Assembly: GCA_003615045.1 (NCBI GenBank) | Contig: ML014187.1 | Location: 1-64,000 of the forward strand | Source of the DNA: Caulochytrium protostelioides | Lineage: Eukaryota > Chytridiomycota > Caulochytriomycetes > Caulochytriales > Caulochytriaceae | Reading direction: 5' to 3' | Length of the DNA: 64,000 nt | Part shown: piece by piece, positions 11,153 to 21,491 of the stretch | Layout: each line of letters opens with the position of its first letter | Position numbering within the stretch: position 1 is the first letter of the stretch | Made by a program: the position numbers and the translations under genes | Notes under the pieces: generated by a model | What the model saw: only the letters and a program-made list of their open reading frames with translations | The model's database searches: none | Told to the model about the DNA's origin: nothing

Positions 11153-11516
11153 AGGCTCCCACGTATACCCCGGCGACGGCATCGTATGGAACGCTGTCAC
11201 CCCGATGCGATGTCCTCAATGCCATATATAATAGATGTTCGTACCTTCACCTTCATCTTCGCCGACACCACGACACACCCGGCACACACCCGTCATAGGC
11301 CTCTTTCGTGTATTTTTTGTTTAAATTAGTCAAGTATGACGCACACCGCTCGCAACTGAAGGCCGATCCATAGATTGAAACGTTGGGAACGACGCGAGAC
11401 GGGTGACATGACACGAGCCGAAGCTCGAACCATGAGAGCCATGAAAAGGAAATCAAGGCTGCGACGCGATGCGATGCCACGAGAATCGCTGCCAGCGCCA
11501 TGCGCATGCGCGCCGG
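11153..11516. other. Convergent 3' region
   Basis: The 364 bp between the transporter stop and the FANK1-like stop become AT-richer than the coding DNA (TATATAATAG near 11223 and TTTTTTGTTTAAATT near 11314), as expected of two 3' UTRs with cleavage signals. No gene is seen. Confidence 0.5.
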
Positions 11517-13027
11517 TTAGGCCTTGGTGGTCGAGGCGGCAGTGGCGCCCGTCGCCGCGTCGGCCGCGGGGGCACGAGCCACCTTCTTGTCCATGTGGTC
11601 GCGGATGGCCTTGATGACGCTGGTATGGTCGCCAGACGACGCGTACGTGAGCGCCGTGGCGCCGCGCTCGTTTGCCACGGCATAGGGCACGTCGTAGTCG
11701 GCGAGCAAGCAGCGCACGAGCTGGACGTGGCCGTTCAGCGCCGCGGTCATCAGCGTCGTCATGGGCTGCTTGCGGTCGGGCGTGAGGCGCAGCAGGCCCC
11801 CGTGCTTGATCAGCAGCTGGGCCGTGGGCGCGTGGCCGTTGAGGACGGCGATGCGGTCGAGCGCGGTCTGGCCGGCATTGTCGACGGCCTGCACGTTCGC
11901 GCCGCGCGAGAGCAGCAGCTCCACGATCGTGTGGCCCTGCTTGTTCGCGTGCGCGTTCTCGGCAGCCCACATCAGGATCGTCGAGCCGCCCTGGTCGCGC
12001 TGGTTCACGAGGGCCTCGTCGAAGTCGAGCAGGATGCGGACGGCCTCGAGATTGCCGTAGGTCACCGCAAAGGAGATGGCGGTCTTGCCTGAGCGCGTGG
12101 CGGCCTTGACGTCCGGCCCCAGGTTCATGAGGCACTGCACCACGTTGCCCGTGGCATACTGGCAGGCGAGCATGAGCAGCGTCCGGTCATACCGATCGCG
12201 CGCCTCGATGTGCAGGTCCGCCTTGTGGCGCTCGATCAAGGCCATCGTGGCCGCGCCGTCGCCGTTGACCAGCGTCATCTGGATGTTGCGCACGGCCTTC
12301 AGCGCCGCCGTTTCATCTACAAACCATTATGACACTCACGGAGGTCCAAGGAAGATGCATGGCCATCGTAGGTTGAGTGGCCATCATTCGTTCACACCAT
12401 CGTTCCTTCACATCACCTGAGAGAGATTCATCCGACAGCGGCAAGGCGATCGTTCGCCGACACCGCGCCGCGACGACTCGTCTTACCTTCGGTCGTGCCG
12501 GAACACTCTTTGTATTCAGAGCTCCATTGGTCCGTATCCTCGGGCCGCCACCGCAGACGGAAGCGGTACTTGGTCAACGGCTTGAGCTCGCTGACCGTGA
12601 ACGCGCGGTGGGTGCCCTCATAGACGCCGTAGAAGACGGGATCGGTGCCTTCGGACTTGGAGAGCTGGTACTCCATCCCGTTGGTGGGAATCTCGATGCT
12701 GGAGCGGCTGCTGGCGGCATCGTCCACCGACTCATAGGTGATGGGCGTGGCAGGGCTGGGGTCGAGGAGGACCAGCCGGCCGGGCGGCGGTGGGCTCGCG
12801 GGCGGCAGCGGCGCATCACCCCAGGACACGTCCATCCACCGGGCATGGCTCGCGACGATGGTGAGCGTCGTGATCCCCGGCAGGGGCGCGGCCTTGAGAA
12901 GCACCATCCTGCGCGATGGATCACCGATGATGGATGCGAAGGCGGATCGCCAATAAGGATCGACTGGTGGCCGATGGATGGACGGCGGAGGGACCCGGCG
13001 TCGCTCGTCAGCAGGATCGTGGGTCAT
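11517..13027 (-). CDS. FANK1: FANK1-like protein: fibronectin type III domain plus ankyrin repeats, one intron
   Basis: Exon 1 (13027-12487) encodes a fibronectin type III domain (about residues 48-178) ending KECSGTTE; exon 2 (12316-11517) encodes six or so ankyrin repeats (about 185-430). A 170-nt phase-1 intron with donor GTAAGA and acceptor TTGTAG joins them, giving 446 residues. The FN3 segment VYEGTHRAFTVSELKPLTKYRFRL matches in layout the FN3 block of animal FANK1, and the FN3-then-ankyrin order is diagnostic of that family. FANK1 is linked to ciliated and sperm cells in animals, so a flagellar or zoospore role is inferred. The ankyrin exon has no ATG of its own, which supports the join. 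The protein is about 100 residues longer than human FANK1 through N- and C-terminal extensions. Confidence 0.87.
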
Positions 13028-15323
13028 GGACGGCGGACGATGGCGCGTCCTGAGGCTCCCGAGGCTCCTGGCTTCGGCGTCCCGATCATCGCCGGCATCC
13101 CGTCATACCAGGTCACGGCCCGTCATGGGCTGCCATCGATCGCCCGAGCGAGCCCTTTGCTGGCGAAGGACGGCTGCGCTCTTTCATTGATGCGAAGGCC
13201 AACGGGCCCGAGGATGCCATGCGCATCGTCATTGGCGGCGGCGTCATCGCCCTCCACCGCCGGCGTTGGCGAGCGCTGCAACACCGATCGTGCTGACGCG
13301 ATCTTACCGAGGGCCGGCGGGACTGCGCGTTGAGTGGCGGGGGCCATGCAGAGGCGCGGCAGGTGACCTCCCTTTGGCCGGGCAGGGCCAGCAGGCATCG
13401 ATTCTCCGACCCCCGGTCAGCGGCGTCGTGTCGCGCCGCGCCGCGCTGCGCTGCCTGAGTCGGCGATCAGGCCGGGGGCGGCGGCCGCGGCGGCCGCCGT
13501 GCGGCTCCGACGTGAGCGAGGGGGCGCCGGCGGGGTCGCGGGGCGGCGAAGCGGCCGCCGCTGCGGCCGCCGCGGACGGTCCGTGGTGGCCGTGGCCGAT
13601 CTCCATCACAATCACCTTGTTGGGGAGTCCTGGCTGATCATCGCCGCGCGAACGAGCGTCGCCGCGCGAACGAGCGTCGCCGCGGCGCATGGGAGGGACG
13701 GACGCCGGGGGCGGCCACATCGGATCGCCGGATCGGATGGGCCCATCCCTCAGGCGCACGGGGCCACTCGGGACACTCGCGGCAACACACAATGCCCGCG
13801 TGAAGCGCGAAGGGAGCGGCGCCGCCGGCCGAGCCGCGACGGCCGGACGGAGCGACACACGCCTCGCCTCTCGACGGGCGCCACGGTCGCCGGATGACCC
13901 GCCAAAGCAACAGGTCTCCTCCGCCTCGGCCCCGCGACTTGGCACGCCAAAAGCTTCTTGGGGGAGGGCCGGCGGGGGGGCGAAAAGCTTCTTAGCGTTG
14001 GCCGCCAACGCGCCGATCGAGCCGATCGCTGCCGTCGGTCTTCTCGGTCGCGGGTGGCCCGGCGTGAGCGGAATCCGCCAACGACGCCTGCCCACCGTTC
14101 CTTGGGGCCTTTCCTTTTGCGCGGACGGCGCTGCGCTGAGTGTGGCGTTGTCGTCGTCGTTGCCGCCCCTCGCCTCGCCTCGCCTCGCCTCGCCTTGTCT
14201 CGCTCCGCCTCGCCTCGCTCCGCCGCGTCGTCGGGCCACGCCGCGGACCGTCGAGACCACGGGCACTCCGCACCGTGCGCCGTGGCCCAGGCGGCGATCC
14301 ACCTGCGCACACCCACACACGCACGTGATCTGCACCACACGGCGACGCGCGCACCCGCTACGTCGCCGTGGAGAGGATAGCGTACCCGTGGCGGTTCATC
14401 CACGTGGTCGACAGCGACCGGGTCGCGCTTGCTGTCGGCCGTCGGCCATTGGCTGCCGCACGCCCCGCCGTCGGCCTCATTGCCCCCGCCCGAGATCATG
14501 CACCACGCGGCCCACGCGACGTCTGAGCTCCCCCGACCATGCCATGCCGCGACGGGATCGCTCTGGATTGACCCCACCCCCCCATTCACGATTCGCCATC
14601 GCTTCTGCCGCCCTCGCGCCTCCCTGTGGCTGCTGCTGCTGCTACTGCTCCGGGCCAATCTCCTCCGTGGTCCTCTCATAACTCGCGTCTTCGCCCATCG
14701 CCCTCATTGGGCTGCTTATTGGGTTCGACCGTCGCCGCTGGCCTGACATTGGCACGAGCACCCACGCGACCGCCGACGCGGACGCGCATCATTGTGGCGC
14801 ACGGTTTCAGGCGGCTGACTCGCGCGTCTCCTCGCCGCCGCGCCGCTCACTCGGCATCCGTGACGGCCTCGTCGGTGACGCGGCGCTTCATCCATTGCGT
14901 GGCGATCGGCGGTTTCGCGCGACAGAGACGCGTGGGCCGAGGATCGCTGTCGGTCGGTCAGTCGGGCTCGCAGCGGATCGCGCCCGAACGCCCGCGAGAA
15001 CGGGGGGCTACCGGCCACTTCGAGACGGCACGGACATCCCTGAGCCGCCGGCTGCAACGGACGCGGCAAGGCAACCGCCCGTCCGCTGGCGCGCGCATTC
15101 ACCTTCCGGCATCGCTTCCTCGTGGATATCGGTAGACGAAGCCGTGCTCATCTGGGGGGGCCTGCACGGGGTCTGCACGGGCAGCAGGGCTGGCCCGCAG
15201 CCCCGACGTGGGACAGACAGAGCCGGCTTGCGACGACGACGACGACGGCCCAGTCGGCCCCCGATAGCGACAGCGGCAGCGAAGGCGCGACACGCGTGAT
15301 TCTGCCAGCCGTCAGCCGTCATC
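13028..15323. other. Long GC-rich divergent intergenic region
   Basis: About 2.3 kb separate the starts of the FANK1-like and SIN1 genes. Overlapping long frames on both strands (13304-14681) are arginine- and alanine-rich translations of GC-rich DNA with no domain. A degenerate (CCTCG)n tract runs at about 14164-14225. I found no supported gene. Confidence 0.5.
13641..13684. repeat. Tandem 18-bp repeat
   Basis: The unit TCGCCGCGCGAACGAGCG occurs twice perfectly in tandem (13641-13658, 13659-13676) and a partial third copy follows. It lies in the gap between the FANK1-like and SIN1 genes. Confidence 0.8.
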
Positions 15324-18300
15324 ATGGCGCTGCTCTGCGATGCCGACTATCTGATCTATCAGATGCGCTCGGCCCTGCTCAAGACCGAAGACCCCGTCGT
15401 CGAACGCATCGTCACCCTCCCCGCATGGGACCCCGCCGCCGACTACTTGCCTGGCCCGGACCACGCGGACGCCATCCTGCCGTATGAAGTCCAGCTGCAG
15501 CAGATCCAACAGCAGATCCAGCAGCACCTCCACGCCAGCGGCGGCGGTAGCAGCAGCAGCGATGCGCACGGCAGCAGCGGCCGCCTCACGGGGTCCTTCT
15601 CGAACCTCGGGCCCACACGGCCCATGCCTCGGGCCTATATCGTGGGCAACCAGCCGCTGACCGCGCTCGGGCTGCCCACACGGCAGCGCATCTCCTTCTC
15701 GCAGTACAACCACCAGGACCTCACCGGGCACAGCACAGGCGCGAGCCAGAGCCATGACCTAGCCGCCGCCGCCGCGGCCACAGCGCCTACCACGGGCGCC
15801 GTGGGCACCGCCTCGCCCGTGTCGCAGCTGCACCCGGGCACCGAGCGCGCGGCCGCCGCGTCGCCCAGCCACCCGGCCTCCGCGGCCGTCTCCGAGCTCG
15901 CGTTGCATCGGGGCGTCTCGGATCCCAAGGCCGCGTCGGAGACGCCGACGACGCCGTCGGCCGCCGCGGCTCCGAACTCCGACACAGGCGCCCCCAGCCC
16001 CCCCACCGCCGGCACCGCGACGGGCGCGTCGGTGCGCGGCGGCGCGGACCACACGGACCACGACCGACGGCTCCGCCAGATCGACCAGCTCAAGAGCCAG
16101 CTGGCGCAGGCGCAGGCGCGGCTCGAGCACGCGTCGACGGGCCACAGCGCCGCGCCGCGCGACGGCGGCGACGTGTTGTCCGAGAGCGCGTCGGACGGCG
16201 GCACGCCGAGCCGGCGCTCCCACGTGGGCACGATCGGCGGCGGCGCCGACTCGGGTGCCGCCGACGGGCCACTGGCCTACGATGCCGACGAGCTGCCCCG
16301 CGGCCGCGACGTACGGCGCAGCAGCTTCGGCGGCGACACGGCGTCCTTGCGCGCGCGCCACACGAGCGCCGCGGCCGACGAGCACGACGACGAAAGCGAC
16401 CTCGAGCGCTCCGCCGGCCGCCTCCCGAACCAGCCGCCGCACCACCGCCGCTCCTACTCGAGCCGCAACGACAGCAGCTTCGTCGACGACGGCTCGTTCT
16501 CCAAGACGGACGCTACCTACGACGACGGCAAGACGCGCCTGATCCGGCGGCGCGCCGAGACGGCCGATATCGAGCAGACAGAGCCGATGCTGGCGACGGG
16601 CACCACGACGCCGACGTCGCGGTCGGTCCGCCGGGGCGGCGGCGCGGCGGGCGCCACCGGCAGCGGCGGCGGCGGCGAGGACGACGACGACGCCGATGAC
16701 GACGAGGCCGCGAGCTTCGTCATGCGCTCCGAAGACCAAGGCGGCGATGACGAATTCGACGATGTCGACGAGTACGATCCCCTCGACGACGACGATCCCA
16801 TGTATCGCCGCAGCACGGCGTCGCTCAGCGAGGCCCTCGTGGATCAGCAGCAGGAGCAGCTCGAGCAGCAGCGCGTGACGGCGAGCCAGGCGGATCTGGC
16901 GGCCGGCGGCGGCGACGGGCTCCCGTCGGCGGCCGGTGAAGCGGCGGCGGCCGCAGCCGTAAATGCTACCGCAGCGGACGTCGCGGGCGCCGCGGGCGCC
17001 GCGGCCTACCGCGCCACCAACGGCCGCTCCGTCCGCCCAGGGCCCTCCAAGTTGTCGTACGTGCAGAACATGATCGAGCCTACCGCCGACCCGCAGGGCC
17101 CCGTGGTCCACGCCTCGGTCCGCCAGTCCTCGCGCCTGCAGGCCAGCAACGACCACCCGGCCCTGTCGTCGCAGACGTCGCTCGGCGCTCACGGCTTCCC
17201 GCTACCCGAGACCACCGAGCGGCCCGCGGGCGAACTCGGGTCCGGCGAGACGCTCCTCAGCGTCCCGCAGGCATTGATACCGCCCAGCACCACCACTTCG
17301 GCGGCAGCGGCGGCCGCAGCAGCGGCGGCGGCGGTCGCGGCTGCCGCGGCGGCGGCCTCGGCCTCGGTCGCGGCGTCGACGACGACAACGACAGCGGTGG
17401 CACCGACGGCCGTGACGGCCGGCGCCGCAGCCCCCGGGGCCGCAGGCGCCCAGTTGGCGCCGCCGGCGGCCATGGTGCCATTAGCAGTGCCGGCGCCGGC
17501 GGCGGCCGCCGCGCCGGGCGTGTCCCCTGCGGGCGGCTTGGCGCCGCCCGCCTCGGCCTATGGCATCGGCCCCGCCACGGCGGTCGCGCCCGCCTCGCCG
17601 CGCAGCGGCGTGCCGCCTCCCGCGGCCGCGACGGGCGGTGCCGGCGCCCACGCGAACGCGTACGACGCCTTGCGCGCGACGACGGTGGCGGCCGCGGCGG
17701 CCGCGGTGACGGCGGCGACGATGGCGGCCAACGCGGCGGGCCCCGTGGCCGCGGTGGCGCCGCCGGTCAACCCGCCGGCCGCCGCTGCGCGGCTGTCGCA
17801 CCACGAGATCACGATGACAGGCCACCCGGTGAGCAGCGATTACTTTAGCAAGCGACCTGTGGCGCCGACGCACGCTGCGCCGCGGGGGTCCGGGCTGGCG
17901 GGCGGTGTGGGTGCCGCCGGCGCCCACGCGCCGAGCTCGATCCTGTCGAGCATGCTGCACAGTATGCGCAACGATACCAACCCTTTCTCGGGCCAGTATG
18001 CGTTCTTCTCGGGCAAAGGCGATCCGGACGCGATTCGTCTCAAGATCCATCTGCCATTTGCGACCGACCACGACGAGGAGCCGATGACGATCTTTGTGAA
18101 GCGCGAGGCCACGGTCGCCGAAGTCATTGGGTACACGCTCTACGAGTACCTCCGCGCCGGGCGGTCGCCGACGATCCCGAAATCGCTGTGCGACATCAAA
18201 GCCTGGAACATGCGGATCGTCGAGGACGATGGCACCATTGACGACGACTTCCCAGCCCTTGACCGCGGCCGCAAGATTGCCAAATTCTCGTTCGACCAGT

Positions 18301-19421
18301 TCGCGCTCTGCGAAGCGACACCCAACCAGATCAAACGAAGCGAGCAGGCCCCGAGTCTCGTCGACGTGGCGGGGCCGACCACCGCGGGCGCCGCCGGCGG
18401 CACGGCAGCAGGTGGCGTCGTCGGGCGGGCGCCGCCGTCGGCCGCCACCGCGGCCGCCACGACCGCCGTGCCGCTCTCGGGCCCAGTGCCCGTGAGCCGC
18501 GGCGGGATCGCCGTCGGCGGCGGCGGCGACCACCATCTGACGGCGCGCCACGGCAGCGCCTCGCTGGCGCCGCGGGACGGCGACCTGAACACATCGACGA
18601 GCGGCGTGGCCGGGATCGACCGGTCAGTCACGTCGTCGACGGCGGGCGCCGGCGGCGCGGGCAGCGCGACGACGCCCGCCGGCCCGCCGGCGAGCACGTG
18701 GTTCCTGAAGGTCCATCTGTACTCGACCCTGGAGGTGAAGCAGACGACGACGGTGGGCGTGCCCGCGAACATGCTGCTGCGCGATGTGTTTGCCGAGATC
18801 TGCAAGAAGCGCAAGTATGACATGAAGGACTACGTCCTCAAGATGCAGGACACGCGGACCGATGTGCCGCTTGACCGGACGCTGGAGCAGCTCAAGGTGA
18901 CCGAGTTCTGCGTGCTCAAGAAGGACCGCGGCGGCGCAGGCGATATCTTCTTGCGGCCGCCCGACGAGGACCGCAACGCCGTGTCGCCCCTGCAGGCCGA
19001 GCAGCTGCTGGCCCCGATGACGATGATGATGGGCGGCCCCGACGAGCTGAGCAACATCTACAAGCAGTACATGGTGCTGCACAAGGAGCTGATGGGCCGC
19101 CACGAGCGCATCCTCACCTTTGATGGCGACTATCTCCACCTCATGGCGGGCGCTGAGAGCAAGCGTTTCCTCGATCTGACGCGGACGAATAAGAGCTTCC
19201 CGATCGCCACGATCCAGGCCTGCCGCCACAAGAAGGGGACCACCCTGTTCAAGATTTTCGTGCAGAAACATAAGGAGGAGCGGGTCAAAGCGATCGACTT
19301 GGAAGCGAAGAGTATCCAGGAAGCCACGGAGATCTCGACCAAGCTCAACATGATGATCAAGATCAACGAAAAGCAGTCCGATCCCGCGCCCGCCGCCGCT
19401 GCCCGCGTCCGCCCGCAGTAA
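15324..19421 (+). CDS. AVO1: TORC2 subunit SIN1/AVO1
   Basis: This 1365-residue intronless protein is the SIN1-family subunit that recruits AGC kinases to TOR complex 2 at membranes. The N-terminus (DADYLIYQMRSALL) matches the short conserved SIN1 start. A long low-complexity region follows, with an acidic DDDDADDDE stretch near 455 and a poly-alanine block near 655-690. The CRIM domain spans about 895-1010 (LKIHLPF through KFSFDQFALCE), a Ras-binding-like ubiquitin fold about 1124-1205 (WFLKVHLYSTLEV through EFCVLKK), and a PH domain about 1243-1350. Domain order and position near the C-terminus match yeast Avo1 (about 1176 aa) more than compact animal SIN1 (about 520 aa). ATG context is ATCATGG. 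Pyrimidine-rich 3' flank. Confidence 0.95.
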   Translation: MALLCDADYLIYQMRSALLKTEDPVVERIVTLPAWDPAADYLPGPDHADAILPYEVQLQQIQQQIQQHLHASGGGSSSSDAHGSSGRLTGSFSNLGPTRPMPRAYIVGNQPLTALGLPTRQRISFSQYNHQDLTGHSTGASQSHDLAAAAAATAPTTGAVGTASPVSQLHPGTERAAAASPSHPASAAVSELALHRGVSDPKAASETPTTPSAAAAPNSDTGAPSPPTAGTATGASVRGGADHTDHDRRLRQIDQLKSQLAQAQARLEHASTGHSAAPRDGGDVLSESASDGGTPSRRSHVGTIGGGADSGAADGPLAYDADELPRGRDVRRSSFGGDTASLRARHTSAAADEHDDESDLERSAGRLPNQPPHHRRSYSSRNDSSFVDDGSFSKTDATYDDGKTRLIRRRAETADIEQTEPMLATGTTTPTSRSVRRGGGAAGATGSGGGGEDDDDADDDEAASFVMRSEDQGGDDEFDDVDEYDPLDDDDPMYRRSTASLSEALVDQQQEQLEQQRVTASQADLAAGGGDGLPSAAGEAAAAAAVNATAADVAGAAGAAAYRATNGRSVRPGPSKLSYVQNMIEPTADPQGPVVHASVRQSSRLQASNDHPALSSQTSLGAHGFPLPETTERPAGELGSGETLLSVPQALIPPSTTTSAAAAAAAAAAAVAAAAAAASASVAASTTTTTAVAPTAVTAGAAAPGAAGAQLAPPAAMVPLAVPAPAAAAAPGVSPAGGLAPPASAYGIGPATAVAPASPRSGVPPPAAATGGAGAHANAYDALRATTVAAAAAAVTAATMAANAAGPVAAVAPPVNPPAAAARLSHHEITMTGHPVSSDYFSKRPVAPTHAAPRGSGLAGGVGAAGAHAPSSILSSMLHSMRNDTNPFSGQYAFFSGKGDPDAIRLKIHLPFATDHDEEPMTIFVKREATVAEVIGYTLYEYLRAGRSPTIPKSLCDIKAWNMRIVEDDGTIDDDFPALDRGRKIAKFSFDQFALCEATPNQIKRSEQAPSLVDVAGPTTAGAAGGTAAGGVVGRAPPSAATAAATTAVPLSGPVPVSRGGIAVGGGGDHHLTARHGSASLAPRDGDLNTSTSGVAGIDRSVTSSTAGAGGAGSATTPAGPPASTWFLKVHLYSTLEVKQTTTVGVPANMLLRDVFAEICKKRKYDMKDYVLKMQDTRTDVPLDRTLEQLKVTEFCVLKKDRGGAGDIFLRPPDEDRNAVSPLQAEQLLAPMTMMMGGPDELSNIYKQYMVLHKELMGRHERILTFDGDYLHLMAGAESKRFLDLTRTNKSFPIATIQACRHKKGTTLFKIFVQKHKEERVKAIDLEAKSIQEATEISTKLNMMIKINEKQSDPAPAAAARVRPQ

Positions 19422-19971
19422 GGATGCTTCGCTCGTGCGAGACCGTCCCCTACGGCCGACCTGCGCGTCCTTCTTCATCGCGATGGATTGAGAAAAGCCC
19501 ATTCGTCTGTTTGTTCCTCTCTCTCCTCCCGTTTTCTATCTTCCTCTCCCTCTCTCTTGTTTTGTCCTTCACACGTAATCAGCATGTGTGTCTCGGTCGA
19601 TTCTTTTTTTTGTTTCATACTTGGGTGGGTTTCTTTCTACTATTTACAGGGCAGGCAAGCATTTAAGCTAAAGAAGGACCGAATCGGCCGCCGCTGCTGG
19701 GCGCACAGAACCGCGTCGCGACGGGGCCGACCGTGGCCGGTCGTTCCTGCTTGCGACGGTGCTGGAAAGTCAAGAAACGCGTTGGACATCACGACGGGTG
19801 CGTCAATGTCGTGGGCCATCGATACGCATCAAGGATCGTTAAGAACCATCGTGGATCATCGTGCCCGAAGGGTCAGCACCCGACGTCTATACCAGGCCTC
19901 CGTCGACGTCAAGCCGACATCGACGCCAGACCTCCGTCGACGCTCGAGCTTCCCCGAGACGAGGGAGACGC
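19422..19971. other. Convergent 3' region with long pyrimidine tract
   Basis: Between the SIN1 stop and the RNase-kappa stop lies a strongly pyrimidine-rich stretch (about 19505-19570), then AT-richer sequence likely to hold SIN1 3' processing signals. A 17-bp direct repeat (CCAGRCCTCCGTCGACG) occurs at 19892 and 19926. No gene is seen. Confidence 0.5.
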
Positions 19972-20235
19972 TTACGAGAGGCGCGGCGCGAGGCGGTTGT
20001 TGGCGTAGCGCTGGCAGCCGCAGAACATGACGAGGATGAGGTACATGATGGCGGCGATGTAGCAGTGCTTGCCCATCGCGTCGGCGTTCGCCGGCACGCC
20101 CTCGTGGCCGAGCACGAGCGTATCCGCGCCGCTGCGGAACAGCATGCCAATCACGGCGAGGAAGATGAAGCCTGCGATGCTGAGCAACTGGCAACATGTG
20201 GCGCATGCCGGGCCGACGACGATGAAGCTGGGCAT
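19972..20235 (-). CDS. RNASEK: RNase-kappa-like V-ATPase accessory subunit (subunit f type)
   Basis: An 87-residue protein with two hydrophobic helices (about residues 14-32 and 58-76) separated by a short polar loop. The start MPSFIVVGPACATCC, the first helix LLSIAGFIFLAVIGMLF, then CYIAAIMYLILVMFCGCQ followed by YANNR, match the compact layout of animal RNase kappa (about 98 aa) and yeast Ypr170w-b, which is built into the V-ATPase membrane sector. The frame extends upstream without a stop, but the ATG at 20235 sits in a perfect CGCCGCCACCATG context and gives the family's usual start. It therefore most likely works in vacuolar/endosomal acidification; the historical RNase activity is not evident from sequence. 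Confidence 0.85.
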   Translation of the reverse strand: MPSFIVVGPACATCCQLLSIAGFIFLAVIGMLFRSGADTLVLGHEGVPANADAMGKHCYIAAIMYLILVMFCGCQRYANNRLAPRLS

Positions 20236-20576
20236 GGTGGCGGCGCGAAGTCGGGCTCTAAGGATCGGGACGGTCCGGAAGAACACGGTGGCAGAGGCGA
20301 GACAGGCGCCACGTGCTGGGCTGGGGCGGATCCGTCGGCGTATGAGTGGGTGGGCGCAGAAGAAGCGCAGATGACCCCCACACGACGAGAAGCAATCAGA
20401 AACAGGCCTGCGAAGCAGCGCCGCAGGCGTCGTATACCGGGACACCGGTAATCAGCGTCCGCGCGACGCTACGATGCGATGGGAGAGGAGGCAGGACGGC
20501 GTTTATGGCGTTCTCGTTACGCCGTGATAGCCGTGTTGCGTGGCGTTGCCGTCTCCTCGGCATGTGCCCCTGGTCG

Positions 20577-21065
20577 TTAGCGAGGATGGCGGTGGTGGTG
20601 GGCGCCACGAGCGACGGCGGAGCGATAAAGCGAGAAAGCGGCGGAGCGTCGATGATCCGTCGGGGGCTCAGGTGGCGGGCGGCGCCTGGCACCGGCCGAC
20701 GCGATCCTGGCCGTCGCGGCCGACGCTAGGGCCGCGCACGCGAGACCTGCCGGCGGCCGCGAAGGCCTGATGCGCCTGATACCGGCGAAGCGTGATCCGT
20801 CATTCATGTCCATCGCCGATGGTACGACAAGGCCACGCGACGGCCGGGGCTCGCGTGCCGATGTGGCGCGCCTGACTCCAGGTCTCGCTCTCTTCCTCGC
20901 CGCAGCGATGGCCCCGCCCGCCCTATTCTCGCGTTGGCCGGCGTGCTGCTTCTGCGGCGGCGGCACCGGCGGCACCGGCGGCGGGCCGCCAAACAGCCCC
21001 GCGAGCTTTCCCCTCTTTGGGCTTCCGAGCGCAGCGGTGCTTGGGCCCAGCATCGGCGCTGGCAT
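20577..21065 (-). CDS. Possible exon of an unrecognised gene (fragment)
   Basis: The frame from 21158 to about 20920 translates to a credible eukaryotic low-complexity protein: a stretch with DLDIDTEMPAPMLG, then SPKRGKLAGLFGG and a PPPVPPVPPPQK proline run. The frame is preceded directly by TTAG at 21159-21162, which could be a splice acceptor. Downstream of about 20880 the codons lose their gene-like look, and the stop at 20577 may be past the real exon end. No partner exon was found. The start listed is the first ATG. Could be chance. Confidence 0.25.
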   Translation of the reverse strand: MPAPMLGPSTAALGSPKRGKLAGLFGGPPPVPPVPPPQKQHAGQRENRAGGAIAAARKRARPGVRRATSAREPRPSRGLVVPSAMDMNDGSRFAGIRRIRPSRPPAGLACAALASAATARIASAGARRRPPPEPPTDHRRSAAFSLYRSAVARGAHHHRHPR

Positions 21066-21226
21066 CTCGGTATCGATATCCAGGTCGATACCGCGCTGCC
21101 CACCCCATGAAGGAGTCGATGTGTTGCCGCGTAAGGCATCTGAGGAACCCCATCTGGGCTAACTGACCGCTGCAAAAGTCGACGCCATTGCCGAGGACAT
21201 GCGCTCGTCTCGCTGGCTGATGAGCC

Positions 21227-21249
21227 AAAAAAAAAAAAAAAAAAAAAAA
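21227..21249 (+). repeat. A23 homopolymer
   Basis: Twenty-three consecutive A bases stand out in very GC-rich DNA. No upstream retroposon body or flanking target duplication is visible, so it is best treated as a simple repeat. The remaining parts of 20236-21491 show no other gene. Confidence 0.9.
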
Positions 21250-21491
21250 TGAATAAAGGTCGTTTCTGCTGTGTGACCCACTGGCACAGCAGACTCAGCA
21301 TGAGCCGCAAGATGCCGCAGCCCTCCGTGTTGCTCTGGCACGAGCGGCTCGAGCGCCGTCTTGAAGAAAAGCGGCGAACATGCCCCAGCCACTAGACCGT
21401 GCACTATTTACACAGAATCGAGGAACGGATCGACGGCGATGCCGCAGGCAGCATCACGACGTTTCAGTGGTCCATGCAAGCATGACGCTGC

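Noticed and set aside
13304-14681. Overlapping long frames on both strands
   Set aside because: Arginine- and alanine-rich readings of GC-rich DNA, mutually overlapping, with no motif or convincing start.
15759-18551. Two long minus-strand frames opposite SIN1
   Set aside because: Both lie antisense to the low-complexity part of SIN1 and consist of repeats of Arg, Gly and Ala.
20236-20445. N-terminal extension of the RNase-kappa-like protein
   Set aside because: The added residues do not match the family, and the ATG at 20235 has a near-perfect initiation context.
21227-21249. A23 run as the tail of a SINE or processed retrocopy
   Set aside because: No element body before it and no flanking target duplication could be seen.
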